Numbered from the stretch's first letter, positions 16,771-25,271 are shown. The stretch is 46,208 nt of DNA from Bacilli bacterium (GCA_017447305.1 JAFSNY010000087.1:1-46208); one strand, 5' to 3'. The notes: generated by a model from the sequence alone, not told the origin. Program-made: numbers and translations.

Positions 16771-16935
16771 ATAGGACACTATTAATGTTTATTAATTATA
16801 AAAGATAGTCATTTCGTTGAAATTCTCTTTATATTTTGTATGCCTAAAAGATAACTATCTTGACACAATGTGCGAATTTTCGTACATTTATACATAAATT
16901 TTGACGTTGCAGATACTGTAACCTTTGAAAAGTAT

Positions 16936-16961
16936 AAAAAGACTTATCCATGATGGATAAG
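16936..16961 (-). terminator. terminator of tRNA-Ser(GCT)
   Basis: CTTATCCA-tga-TGGATAAG (16943-16961), followed on the minus strand by TCTTTTT. It lies about 40 bases after the tRNA 3' end. Confidence 0.75.
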
Positions 16962-16998
16962 CCAGAAGTTCGCGAAATAGTTCGCGTGAATGTTCCTT

Positions 16999-17089
16999 TG
17001 GCGGAGTAGGAGAGACTCGAACTCTCGCACCAGTTACCCGATCTACTTCCTTAGCAGGGAAGCCCCTTCACCAACTTGGGTACTACTCC
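16999..17089 (-). tRNA. tRNA-Ser (anticodon GCT), CCA encoded
   Basis: On the minus strand GGAGTAG (17089-17083) pairs with CTACTCC before G-CCA. The anticodon arm CTTCC-CTGCTAA-GGAAG shows anticodon GCT, reading AGC/AGT. A long variable arm, as expected for tRNA-Ser, precedes the T arm GAGAGTTCGAGTCTCTC. It lies between the ATPase cassette and proS. Confidence 0.95.
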
Positions 17090-17138
17090 GTGAATGCTTA
17101 CTTATGTTATCACAAGTAAACAAATTGTTAAATTATTT

Positions 17139-18578
17139 TTAATAGGCTTTGGCAAACAAGACAACTTTTTTGGCTTTTTTACCACAGCAAGGGCAAACAT
17201 CATCGAATGGAATTTGATTAAATGGAATGCATCTTGCTGTTGCATTAGTGAGTTCTTTAATCTTGTTTTCGCAAGCTTGATCTTCACACCACATCATTTT
17301 AGCGTAACCGCCTTTGTTATCGACGATATCTTTAAGTTCTTCGATAGAATGCGCTTCAGTTGTGTGTTCTAATAAATATTTAAGAGCTTTATCATACATT
17401 TCTTTATGAATAACCTTAACAAGGTTAAGAATGTAATCATTTAATTCTTCAAGTTTAACACTGGCTTTAGTTCCATCGTTTCTCTTGACGACGGTAGCGA
17501 CACCATTTTCAATATCTCTTGGTCCAATTTCAACACGAATTGGGACACCTTTCATTTCATATTCAGAGAATTTCCATCCTGCACTTTTATCGGATTCATC
17601 TAAAGAGATTCTTAGTCCGGTTTTTTCTAAGTTCTTAGCAAGTTCTCTAGCAGCTGGGATAACACCTGGTTTGTTAGCAGCAACTGGGATAACCACGACT
17701 TGGGTTGGTGCGACATATGGAGGTAAGACAAGTCCATTATCATCACCGTGGACCATAATAATCGCTCCAATAAGACGAGTGGAAACGCCCCATGATGTTT
17801 GATGAGGATTAGCGAGCTTTCCATCTCTTCCTTGGAATTGGACTCCAAAGGCTTTGGCGAATCCATTACCGAAGTAATGGGTGGTGCCACTTTGTAAGGC
17901 CTTTCCATCTGGCATTAAAGCTTCGATAGAGTATGTTTCTAAAGCACCAGCAAATTTTTCTTTTTCGGTTTTTCTTCCTTTGGAGAAAGGAATAGCTAAA
18001 ACATCTCTTCCAAGATCGTCATAGATTTCAAGCATTTGAAGAGCTTCGGTTCTTGCTTCTTCTTCGGTTTCATGCATGGTGTGACCTTCTTGCCAGAGGA
18101 ATTCAGCACCTCTTAAGAATGGTCTGGTTGTCTTTTCCCATCTGACAACGGAACACCACTGATTATATAGTTTTGGTAAATCTCTATAAGAGGAGATAAC
18201 TTTAGCGTAATGTTCACAGAATAAAACTTCACTAGTTGGGCGAACAATTAAACGATCTTCGAGTTCACTTTGACCACCGATGGTGCAAATGAGGGTTTCT
18301 GGAGCAAATCCTGCGACATGTTCTTTTTCCTTATTAAATAAAGATTCAGGGATAACGGTTGGGAGATAAACGTTATGATGACCCGTTGCCTTAAATCTTT
18401 TATTTAAATAGTTTTGAATCTCTTCCCAGATAGCGTATCCATATGGACGATAGATGATAAAACCTTTCGCGGATGTATAATCCATGAGTTCGGCTTTTTT
18501 ACAAATATCGGTGTACCACTGGGCAAAGTCTTCGCTTCTTGAGGTAATCGATTCGTTTTTGATTTGTTTGTTTTCCAT
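17139..18578 (-). CDS. proS: prolyl-tRNA synthetase, short eukaryote/archaea type
   Basis: A 479-residue class II synthetase that charges tRNA-Pro. Motif 2 (VVRWEKTTRPFLRGAEFLWQEGHT) and motif 3 (GVSTRLIGAIIMVHGDD) are intact. There is no bacterial INS editing insertion between motifs 2 and 3, and a C-terminal Cys-rich zinc-like extension (CEDQAC ... CPCCGKK) is present. That is the form seen in mollicutes and some Firmicutes, as opposed to the long E. coli type. It lies 17 bases after the degenerate GGDEF/EAL gene, probably in one transcript with it. Confidence 0.95.
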   Translation of the reverse strand: MENKQIKNESITSRSEDFAQWYTDICKKAELMDYTSAKGFIIYRPYGYAIWEEIQNYLNKRFKATGHHNVYLPTVIPESLFNKEKEHVAGFAPETLICTIGGQSELEDRLIVRPTSEVLFCEHYAKVISSYRDLPKLYNQWCSVVRWEKTTRPFLRGAEFLWQEGHTMHETEEEARTEALQMLEIYDDLGRDVLAIPFSKGRKTEKEKFAGALETYSIEALMPDGKALQSGTTHYFGNGFAKAFGVQFQGRDGKLANPHQTSWGVSTRLIGAIIMVHGDDNGLVLPPYVAPTQVVVIPVAANKPGVIPAARELAKNLEKTGLRISLDESDKSAGWKFSEYEMKGVPIRVEIGPRDIENGVATVVKRNDGTKASVKLEELNDYILNLVKVIHKEMYDKALKYLLEHTTEAHSIEELKDIVDNKGGYAKMMWCEDQACENKIKELTNATARCIPFNQIPFDDVCPCCGKKAKKVVLFAKAY

Positions 18579-18595
18579 AAAATATATCCAACTTT

Positions 18596-20347
18596 CTAAT
18601 GATATTTCTCGCCCATTTCACCAAGTTTTTCTAATTTCTTCTTATCAACTGGGAGAAGCATGTCGTTTGAGGACGCCACTGCTTCTGAAGAAATGAGGGT
18701 GATTCCTGATTTGATGATAAGTTCAATTGATTGCCATCCTTCTAAGTCTGAGGCAATAATGGGTTTATGATATCTAAGTAATTTTTCGATGAGGGTGTGG
18801 ATGGATAATCTAATACGATTATTCTTCTTAATCTCACCAATCATTGTTGCGCCTGCAACAAAGTAATCAAAATTATAATAGACGGAAGGATCAAGAAGTA
18901 AATCTTTATCATTGATTGATAAAGCTAACTCATATCCTTCAGCGTGGAACTTCGCAAATGAAGCATTGATTAATTCGAGGTGTGTCGCGTTTTCATTAAC
19001 TTCTTGTTCTTCGAACATTAAAACAACTTGGCACTTATTGACGTTTAATACTTGCGGTAAGATTTCAATGGCATTTTCAATATCAATCATCGACATTGAG
19101 AAGAATAAACGACAATTAACTGCTGGTTTTTCACTATTGAATTTAGGAATGGAATTCTTGATGACATGTGCAAGTAAATTACGGTTTTCATCAATCTTAC
19201 TAGCGTATTTAGAGATTTCAATAAAGCTTGAGAATGGTGAATTATATGCACGAATATATTCGAAATATCCGATGATATCTTTCTTTGCTACGTCAATAAT
19301 TGGACGGAAAAGATAACGGAGATTCTTTGAACGCATTAAATCGGTGATATTATCGCGATATTTGGCAAAGTCGAGTTCTGGGGAAGTTGTCTTTTGGAAC
19401 AAAAGAATATTTTGATCGTTTTGTTGAGCGGCGATACAGGCTTCTTGAGCGTGCTTAACAATCGCATCAAAATCTTGATAATATTCGTGATTTTTGACAA
19501 CACCGATGGTAAAACCAATGGAATCTTTAAAGCCATTTAATTCGATACAGCGATTAAGTGATCTGGCGATTGACGAAGCAAGTCTCATCGCATCATCATC
19601 GTCATAAATCCTTAAATCGAATAAAAGCATTTCAGAAGTTGATAATTCAACGATTTGACGAGGAGATTTTCTTGATCCAGCGTATGGATAAATCTCATTT
19701 TTAAGGGTCATCGCCATAAACCTTTCAACTTTATCGTTGGTAAGAACTTTTTGCTTGATATAGAAAAATCTAATCGCATAAGTAAAACCAAAAGTTGATT
19801 TTTCTTTAGTGATGATTCCTTCCATCACTCCTCTTTTCACCACTCCATTAATGGTTCTTTTATTATGTGAGACATAATTGGTTGGAGTGATATATCTAAG
19901 GATATGATTTTCAATATGAATAAGACCTTTTGCTTGGTCGTATTTAACAAGTTTAAGTAAGGAGAAATAAGGATTTTTATCCTTTTCAATTAATGCATCA
20001 GCTTCTAAATACTGTTCAGCGCTTTTAACATCAACACAGATGGAGAAGATCCAGTTTTTAACTTTTTCAGCGTCGTTAGGATGGAAGCGATCATAGAAAT
20101 CAGATAAGTCCATCGTGTATTTATTTTTAAGATTAGAACGAGAAAAGAATGTCACTTCGTTTCTTTTAACATTAATGATATAAATCCTTAGGGTGTTTGA
20201 TTCTGATCCGATTTTGCGTTTTCTTTTAGAATAAAATGAGCTGCTGATTAACGCGGTAACAATAAAAATAGATAGTAACACTAGGAGTGAAACCATGATG
20301 AAGAAGAAGATAACAAATGAGCGATCAGAAAAATTGAACCACTTCAT
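18596..20347 (-). CDS. membrane-anchored GGDEF/EAL-like protein, both catalytic sites degenerate
   Basis: A 583-residue protein with an N-terminal membrane helix (about 9-38) followed by a Lys/Arg-rich stop. A GGDEF-like domain spans about 190-330, with no GGDEF signature left and only the general fold (LLFDLRIYDDDDAMRLASSIARSL ... IGFTIGVVK). An EAL-like domain spans about 345-570; where EAL should be it reads GYFEYIRAY, and the catalytic Asp/Lys motifs are lost. It cannot be an active cyclase or phosphodiesterase, so a binding or scaffolding role is likely. I chose the ATG at 20347 because a TATAAT box ends ten bases before it; the longer frame to 20386 includes that promoter. Confidence 0.75.
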   Translation of the reverse strand: MKWFNFSDRSFVIFFFIMVSLLVLLSIFIVTALISSSFYSKRKRKIGSESNTLRIYIINVKRNEVTFFSRSNLKNKYTMDLSDFYDRFHPNDAEKVKNWIFSICVDVKSAEQYLEADALIEKDKNPYFSLLKLVKYDQAKGLIHIENHILRYITPTNYVSHNKRTINGVVKRGVMEGIITKEKSTFGFTYAIRFFYIKQKVLTNDKVERFMAMTLKNEIYPYAGSRKSPRQIVELSTSEMLLFDLRIYDDDDAMRLASSIARSLNRCIELNGFKDSIGFTIGVVKNHEYYQDFDAIVKHAQEACIAAQQNDQNILLFQKTTSPELDFAKYRDNITDLMRSKNLRYLFRPIIDVAKKDIIGYFEYIRAYNSPFSSFIEISKYASKIDENRNLLAHVIKNSIPKFNSEKPAVNCRLFFSMSMIDIENAIEILPQVLNVNKCQVVLMFEEQEVNENATHLELINASFAKFHAEGYELALSINDKDLLLDPSVYYNFDYFVAGATMIGEIKKNNRIRLSIHTLIEKLLRYHKPIIASDLEGWQSIELIIKSGITLISSEAVASSNDMLLPVDKKKLEKLGEMGEKYH

Positions 20348-20357
20348 ACATCTACAT

Positions 20358-20392
20358 ATTATACTTAGGTATTGTGAATTTTGCATTCACAA
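20358..20392 (-). promoter_or_regulatory. -10 box and inverted-repeat operator before the GGDEF/EAL-like gene
   Basis: TATAAT (20363-20358, minus) ends ten bases before the ATG. Upstream, TTGTGAAT (20372-20379) and ATTCACAA (20385-20392) form a perfect 8-bp dyad with a 5-base spacer that covers the -35 region. No -35 consensus is visible, so an activator may be needed. The half-sites recall Crp-type TGTGA/TCACA but with longer spacing. Confidence 0.55.
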
Positions 20393-20447
20393 ATTTAGCT
20401 TATACTCACTCATATAAAAAATAGAGAGGCAAAAGAAGAAAAAATGA

Positions 20448-20453
20448 TATAAT
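20448..20453 (+). promoter_or_regulatory. -10 box of tRNA-Ser(CGA)
   Basis: TATAAT preceded by TGA (extended -10) ends ten bases before the first tRNA base. Confidence 0.6.
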
Positions 20454-20463
20454 ACCCTAGCAC

Positions 20464-20554
20464 GGAGAAATACCCAAGTGGCCGAAGGGGGCAGTTTCGA
20501 AAACTGCTAGGGGATTCACGTCCCGCGAGGGTTCGACTCCCTCTTTCTCCGCCA
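20464..20554 (+). tRNA. tRNA-Ser (anticodon CGA), CCA encoded
   Basis: GGAGAAA (20464-20470) pairs with TTTCTCC before G-CCA. The anticodon arm GCAGT-TTCGAAA-ACTGC shows anticodon CGA, reading TCG. The variable arm is long and the T arm is GAGGGTTCGACTCCCTC. Its native terminator follows within 16 bases and is the parent form of the hairpin module found in the 36-41 kb island. Confidence 0.95.
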
Positions 20555-20569
20555 TCATCGATTATCTAG

Positions 20570-20598
20570 ACACGTCAGGGAAAGGACGTGTTTTTTTT
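20570..20598 (+). terminator. terminator of tRNA-Ser(CGA), parental copy of the island hairpin module
   Basis: ACACGTC (20570-20576) and GACGTGT (20585-20591) with eight T (20591-20598). The leading sequence CCATCATCGATTATCTAGACACG matches, with few changes, the five modules at 35.99, 37.63, 39.69, 39.93 and 40.99 kb. Confidence 0.85.
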
Positions 20599-20998
20599 AT
20601 TTTTTCATTATATTTGACGTGGTCAACTTTAACAGAAATCATTAGTAAAGGGAATGTAAAAAACCTGAGTAGTCACGAGGCTTAAATGTATATATTTCAG
20701 AAGGATAATTTCAAACATTTTCTTTCCAATATTTTAAAATTGCAATCTTGAATAGTTCAAATAATGTCTTGCATTAGATATGACTAGTCAAGTGAATATC
20801 TTAAAATCAGTGTATTAATGTACTCAAAAGTTAGTAACTATAATTTGTTTTCAAATCCGGTTTCGACGAACAATTTTAATCGACTCTATTTAACGTTTGT
20901 GCGGTAATTCATTTAACGTTTATGAGAAGCACATTATTATATTTCTCTAGTGCTTTCAAAATACTAATCCTACAATTCTAAAACCATGCTTTTGTTAT
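20599..20998. other. gene-free stretch resembling an emptied accessory cassette
   Basis: No coding frame is convincing over these 400 bases. The stretch holds pieces that accompany accessory genes elsewhere: CCTGAGTAGTCACGAGGCTTAAA at about 20663-20685, like the minus-strand terminator module at 37744 and 41102; TTTCAGAAGGA...TTTTCTTTCC at 20695-20727, like the pair flanking the AbiE operon; and two direct repeats ATTTAACGTTT at 20888 and 20911 (23-bp period). I infer a cassette that has lost its gene. Confidence 0.5.
20888..20930. repeat. two direct repeats with 23-bp period
   Basis: ATTTAACGTTTGTG at 20888 and ATTTAACGTTTATG at 20911. Same period as the repeats before the two ATPase genes, but no gene follows. 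Confidence 0.65.
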
Positions 20999-21023
20999 AA
21001 AAAAAAGACTATCGGAATAGTCT
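20999..21023 (-). terminator. terminator of the YitT-family gene
   Basis: AGACTA-tcggaa-TAGTCT (21006-21023) followed on the minus strand by eight T. Confidence 0.75.
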
Positions 21024-21049
21024 AAAATCTTATTATAAATATTAACCTA

Positions 21050-22042
21050 TTATTCTATTGGTTTGATAAAGAAGTTTCCGTAGACTTGAATGAGGGAATT
21101 AACAGAGATGAAGACGTGCTCATCCACTCTCTTACATAACAGGACAACCTTATTAACTTCGACGGAAGAAACAACCATGAAAAGGATCTGTCTTTCTGTT
21201 CCTGAATAGGCACCTTTTCCTTTAACAATAGTTGCAGAATGTGGAAAATTCGCCAGTAAAACTTCCGCCATATGTTCTTTAGAAGTGATGATTTGAATTT
21301 GGACTTTCTTATTTCTAACATTGATAAAATCAATAATGATAGCGACTACAAAGAGATATGTTGTAGCAAAAAAGAAGACTAAAACACCCTTGCCCCATTC
21401 GCTTGGAGTTTGGATGATAGATAGGACTGTATAGAGGGTAATAATTAACCCATTTATCATAATGGCGTACTTACCAACTGATGTCGATTTTTTTAAGGCA
21501 AAATAATATGAGAAAACATCGATTCCACCACATGAAGCGTCAGCGCGATAGGCGATAGCGCTACTAACACCTGTACATGCTGCGCCAAAGACTACTCTTG
21601 CGATAATTCCGCCATGATCAGCGGTTACTTCTTGAACAGCAACAATCCAGTTAGGGAATATGCGAATAAAGATAGATGAGACTAAAACACTTATTAATGA
21701 ATAAATAGCGAATTTCTTTGTGATAGCGAAGAAAGCAAAGATAAAGATTGGGATATTGAGAGCGAAATAGAAAATGGAAGCGATGTCGCTTAATTTAATA
21801 TCCTCATTGAAGAATCTAATAATGAGATAGATGTTCTGGGAAACACCAGAAACACCACCGGTGACGATAGCTAAATCAGTGTTGTTTACTGGGGTGATAA
21901 AGCATGCAAAACCAAAGGCAAAAAGAATACCAGCAAGGACACACATGATGATCGATTTACTGTTTTCTAAAAATATTTTTAGATATAGGTGATCAAAGAG
22001 GTAATTGTTGATTTTCCTTTTGAGTTTGTTGTTCTTTTTCAT
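21050..22042 (-). CDS. YitT family membrane protein (DUF161 + DUF2179)
   Basis: A 330-residue protein. Five to six membrane segments (about 30-52, 75-100, 106-126, 165-185, 196-216 and 225-245) are followed by a soluble DUF2179 domain (about 255-320, including HSATIVKGKGAYSGTERQILFMVVS). GGVSGVSQ after the first helix and DASCGGIDVFSYYFA are family signatures. The function is unknown. The start is preceded only by AAGG at one-base spacing, so initiation is weak or leaderless; a monocistronic unit. Confidence 0.88.
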   Translation of the reverse strand: MKKNNKLKRKINNYLFDHLYLKIFLENSKSIIMCVLAGILFAFGFACFITPVNNTDLAIVTGGVSGVSQNIYLIIRFFNEDIKLSDIASIFYFALNIPIFIFAFFAITKKFAIYSLISVLVSSIFIRIFPNWIVAVQEVTADHGGIIARVVFGAACTGVSSAIAYRADASCGGIDVFSYYFALKKSTSVGKYAIMINGLIITLYTVLSIIQTPSEWGKGVLVFFFATTYLFVVAIIIDFINVRNKKVQIQIITSKEHMAEVLLANFPHSATIVKGKGAYSGTERQILFMVVSSVEVNKVVLLCKRVDEHVFISVNSLIQVYGNFFIKPIE

Positions 22043-22193
22043 ACCTTGATTAATGACAACATTAATTTTATTACTAGTGCTATAAAATACAACCCAAATT
22101 TATCCGAAAATAATCAATAATTATGTTATTGAAAATAAAATTGCTTAGTGATAAGATTATAACGCTATATGTAAATATAGGAGGAAAGTTACT

Positions 22194-23039
22194 ATGGTCG
22201 TATTAAGAATGATTGGACGCTTCTTCGCTCGTATCGGACGCTGGATTCGTGATACTGCGTGGGTGCAACCATTACTCATCGTTGGAGGAATCTTCGCTAT
22301 CATCTTCTCCATTCCTTACATTACTAATTGGGTTAAGAGTTGGGGTGCATCTTCCACAACTGAAGTTGAAAAATTCTATAACAAGAACAAACTCTCCCTT
22401 AAAGGTTGTGACGAGAAAAACAGTGATGCTGATAAGATGTTCCAATACTTAGTTGCTCTTGATGACAACGATGAAGAAGGAATTGAAGCTGGTAAAAAGA
22501 AATTTGGAGAAAAGTTCTTCCTTTGCTTCGTTCAAGATGGATGTTCCGGATGTGACAATAACTATGAAGGTTTAAATTATCTCAAATCCAACTACACCAC
22601 CAAGGATGAAACTTCTGATTTATATCTTGCCGACGCTGATTTCAAATATTACACCATCCACACTGATGAGACCGTTGACGACTTAGATTACAATAACATT
22701 TTCGAACATTTCATTATTGAAAATTATCAACAAGTCTTCGAAACTTTAGCGGGTACATTCTCCGATGAACAAAATTATCCATACCTTGTTAACCAAGGCG
22801 GAAAATCCAGCACTTATTACACCAATATTAATAAACTCGCTGAAACAGTCGAGACACCAACTATCTTCTTAGTTGATACCACAAACAATGCCAACATCAC
22901 CACTAGTGAGTTTGGCGTTACCGAAATCGTCTTTGCTGCTCAAGGAAAAGATAACAAATCCACTTCCTTAGATAAGGCTATGACCTTCGCTGATTGTTGG
23001 AATCATGCTGATATCTTCTCTGAAGATTATAAAGACTAA
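22194..23039 (+). CDS. membrane-anchored thioredoxin-like protein with CxxC
   Basis: A 281-residue protein. A basic amphipathic N-terminus precedes one membrane helix (about 24-46), and the rest is probably extracytoplasmic. The redox pair is C117-S-G-C120 in VQDGCSGCDNNY, and ETPTIFLVD (about 218-226) carries the cis-Pro of the thioredoxin fold. Two further Cys lie at 72 and 111. The insert between the CxxC and the cis-Pro is long and acidic. A thiol-disulfide role is inferred; no partner gene is adjacent. GGAGGAAAG is a strong ribosome binding site six bases before the ATG. Confidence 0.7.
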   Translation: MVVLRMIGRFFARIGRWIRDTAWVQPLLIVGGIFAIIFSIPYITNWVKSWGASSTTEVEKFYNKNKLSLKGCDEKNSDADKMFQYLVALDDNDEEGIEAGKKKFGEKFFLCFVQDGCSGCDNNYEGLNYLKSNYTTKDETSDLYLADADFKYYTIHTDETVDDLDYNNIFEHFIIENYQQVFETLAGTFSDEQNYPYLVNQGGKSSTYYTNINKLAETVETPTIFLVDTTNNANITTSEFGVTEIVFAAQGKDNKSTSLDKAMTFADCWNHADIFSEDYKD

Positions 23040-23049
23040 TTACTTATGA

Positions 23050-23073
23050 CCACTTCTTAATTGAAGTGGTTTT
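23050..23073 (+). terminator. terminator of the thioredoxin-like gene
   Basis: CCACTTC (23050-23056) and GAAGTGG (23063-23069), then TTTTATTT. The next gene starts only 10 bases beyond the T run, so either readthrough or a promoter inside this hairpin must feed it. Confidence 0.8.
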
Positions 23074-23083
23074 ATTTACATTT

Positions 23084-23821
23084 ATGGAAACGATTAATTG
23101 GTTAGGTTTTGAAAAAGAAATAATTGCCTTCACCACTACTACTAAGATGGGCAATATGGCTTTTCAAGTGGGAGATAATCCTAATGAAGTCAAAAAGAAT
23201 AGAAGCGCAATATGTTCTTATTTAAAAATAAGTAAAGAAAGATTAATTACTACTCATCAATCACATTCCGGCATTTTGGAAGAAGTGACAATTCAAGATC
23301 AAGGAAGAGGTGCCTCTTCTTTTGAAAGCGGGATTGACGCTGATGCTTTATATACGAAAGATAGGCGTTTAGCGTTAGGCATCTTTCACGCTGACTGCGT
23401 TCCTTTATTCTTTTATGTTCCAAGCGCCTCAATCGTTGGAGTTATCCATGCAGGCTATAAGGGAACACTTAAACACATCGCATATAAAGCGATTATGAAA
23501 CTTATCGAAAGAGAAAATATTTCTCCAAATGATATTTATATCCATGTTGGTCCAGCAAGAGGGATTGAGACTTTTGTGGTTAACGAAGATAACGTTAAGG
23601 AAATCATTGATAACAAATGCATCGAATCTTTAAGGATGATTAATGGAGAAGAACATTTTGATGCGGTTAAGAGCAATACACTCGATTTAGTTAAAGCGGG
23701 TATTTCATTAACACATATATCAGAGTCGAACATCGATACGGTTAATGATGAAAGATGCTTCTCTGTTTATAGTAAAAGGACACCACTCGGGAGAATGATG
23801 TCCGTTATCAAACTTAGATAG
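23084..23821 (+). CDS. laccase-domain purine nucleoside phosphorylase/peptidoglycan editing factor (YfiH/PgeF family)
   Basis: About 245 residues of the DUF152/laccase-domain family. The conserved metal-site residues are visible in HQSHSG, FHADCVPLFF and IHAGYKGTLKHIA. Members act as purine nucleoside phosphorylases/adenosine deaminases or peptidoglycan-editing factors. I chose METINWLGF at 23084 because the longer frame to 23066 overlaps the upstream terminator. No Shine-Dalgarno is present. It ends in the bidirectional terminator at 23825-23847. Confidence 0.88.
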   Translation: METINWLGFEKEIIAFTTTTKMGNMAFQVGDNPNEVKKNRSAICSYLKISKERLITTHQSHSGILEEVTIQDQGRGASSFESGIDADALYTKDRRLALGIFHADCVPLFFYVPSASIVGVIHAGYKGTLKHIAYKAIMKLIERENISPNDIYIHVGPARGIETFVVNEDNVKEIIDNKCIESLRMINGEEHFDAVKSNTLDLVKAGISLTHISESNIDTVNDERCFSVYSKRTPLGRMMSVIKLR

Positions 23822-23824
23822 TTT

Positions 23825-23847
23825 AAGAGCCTCTGGCTCTTTTATTT
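23825..23847 (+). terminator. terminator between convergent genes
   Basis: AAGAGCC-tct-GGCTCTT followed by TTTATTTT on the plus strand; it reaches the coaD stop codon. Confidence 0.75.
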
Positions 23848-24312
23848 TAATCTTTTATACACTGAATGAGGAACGAGGTCCTTAACATCGACGTGATTAT
23901 GATGAAGCTCCATAATCATCGATGAAGAGATGAATGATGTCTCGTTTTTTGCCATGAAATAGACCATTTCAACATTATCGTTAGCAAACTTATTAGCAGA
24001 ATGGATTTGGAATTCATATTCGAAATCACTAACCGCACGAAGACCTCTAATTAAATAAGGTGCGTGATGTTTCGTCGCATAATCAACAGTTAATCCGTGA
24101 TATGAATCAACTTCGACGTTTTCGAGTTTCATTTCTTTAATTGCTTCTTTAATCATCAATACTCTTTCTTCTGTGGTAAAAGTTCCCTTTTTATCAGGGT
24201 TAATCGCGACTAAAACGATAACTTTATCAAAAATTGATAACGCTCTTTTTAAAATGTCGAGGTGACCATTGGTGATGGGGTCAAAAGATCCAGGATAGAC
24301 AGCAATTTTCAT
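23842..24312 (-). CDS. coaD: phosphopantetheine adenylyltransferase
   Basis: A 156-residue nucleotidyltransferase that makes dephospho-CoA from 4'-phosphopantetheine and ATP. It begins MKIAVYPGSFDPITNGHLDI, with the TxGH motif, and has FISSSMIMELHHN in place of the usual ISSTxxR. The ATG at 24312 is backed by GGAG six bases upstream and is two bases past the rsmD stop, so the longer frame (to 24348) is rejected. rsmD-coaD is the usual neighbourhood in Bacillota. Confidence 0.94.
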   Translation of the reverse strand: MKIAVYPGSFDPITNGHLDILKRALSIFDKVIVLVAINPDKKGTFTTEERVLMIKEAIKEMKLENVEVDSYHGLTVDYATKHHAPYLIRGLRAVSDFEYEFQIHSANKFANDNVEMVYFMAKNETSFISSSMIMELHHNHVDVKDLVPHSVYKRLK

Positions 24313-24313
24313 A

Positions 24314-24856
24314 TTAAACTCCGAGGAAGGTGACGATAATGTCTCCATATTTATATTCTTTATTCTTAATGATTAAAGGATGATTAAGAAGGAGTTTTCT
24401 ATCACTTTCCGCGATAATTATACCATAAGAATTAAGGAGGTTATTATCTAAAATAAAGTGAATGATTTCTTCATATTTTCCTTCTTTATATGGGGGATCA
24501 AGAAAGATGATATCAAACTTTATATCTTCTTTAATAAATCTATTTAAAGCGTCGAGATCTTCCATTTTTAAGATTTCATAATCTTCAACGATGTTTAACG
24601 CTTTGACGTTCTCGTTTATACATTTAATCGCTGGAACGCCTTTATCAACAAAATAGACTTTCTTTGCCCCTCTTGAGATAGCTTCTAAACCAATTGATCC
24701 ACTACCAGCGTATAAATCTAGGAATGTTTTTCCTTCAATATCATTAAGGATAGCAAAAATAGCTTCTCTAATTCGATCTTTGGTGGGACGAATAGAGATA
24801 TCTTCCGGCCAAAAGATCAATCTTCTTTTATATTTACCAGCGATAATTCGCATCAT
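24314..24856 (-). CDS. rsmD: 16S rRNA (guanine966-N2)-methyltransferase
   Basis: About 180 residues. RsmD methylates G966 of 16S rRNA. The SAM loop LDLYAGSGSIGLEAISRG is complete and the N2-guanine motif is DPPY (FDIIFLDPPYKEG). The start is set at the first of two tandem ATGs (24856), which overlaps the ylbF stop as ATGA; the second ATG (24853) is equally possible. Confidence 0.92.
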   Translation of the reverse strand: MMRIIAGKYKRRLIFWPEDISIRPTKDRIREAIFAILNDIEGKTFLDLYAGSGSIGLEAISRGAKKVYFVDKGVPAIKCINENVKALNIVEDYEILKMEDLDALNRFIKEDIKFDIIFLDPPYKEGKYEEIIHFILDNNLLNSYGIIIAESDRKLLLNHPLIIKNKEYKYGDIIVTFLGV

Positions 24857-25218
24857 TTCTCTTTTTTGCTGCATAAATTCGTATTGAAATCCTTAAATAA
24901 TATATCATTAACTTCTTCAAGAAGTTGTCTTAATTCTTGGTACGCTTTTAGATAGGCGATTACCTTAGGGTGAGACTCCAGTTCTTTCTTTGCTTCATAA
25001 AGCTTCTTTTGAGCGTTTTTAGCTTCATTTGATTCTGGTTTAAAGAAACGAAGGATGTCGTTATATTCATTATTCGCTTGATCTTTTAAATATGAGAGTC
25101 TTTCCACTTCTTCATCTTCTTCCATTTCTTTTTCTTTTTTTAATAGATTAAGATATCTCTCATCTTTTATGATTGATTCTTTTAATTCGTAAGCTTTATT
25201 TAGTGTTTTTTCTTCCAT
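24853..25218 (-). CDS. ylbF: YlbF/YmcA family protein
   Basis: A 121-residue helical protein, very rich in Glu and Lys, with the YlbF/YmcA family core HPKVIAYLKAYQELRQLLEEVNDILF near the C-terminus (about 82-107). In Bacillus YlbF, YmcA and YaaT form a complex that supports RNase Y-dependent mRNA processing. RNase J is encoded 0.7 kb away on the other strand, though no YaaT or RNase Y is in the window. First gene of ylbF-rsmD-coaD. Confidence 0.82.
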   Translation of the reverse strand: MEEKTLNKAYELKESIIKDERYLNLLKKEKEMEEDEEVERLSYLKDQANNEYNDILRFFKPESNEAKNAQKKLYEAKKELESHPKVIAYLKAYQELRQLLEEVNDILFKDFNTNLCSKKEK

Positions 25219-25258
25219 GATGACATTATACCAACTTTATCTTTTATTTTAAGTATGA

Positions 25259-25264
25259 TAAAAT
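25259..25264 (+). promoter_or_regulatory. -10 box of def
   Basis: TAAAAT (with TATGAT overlapping at 25254-25259) ends seven bases before the GTG of def. No Shine-Dalgarno lies between, so the def mRNA would be leaderless. Confidence 0.5.
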
Positions 25265-25271
25265 AACCGAC

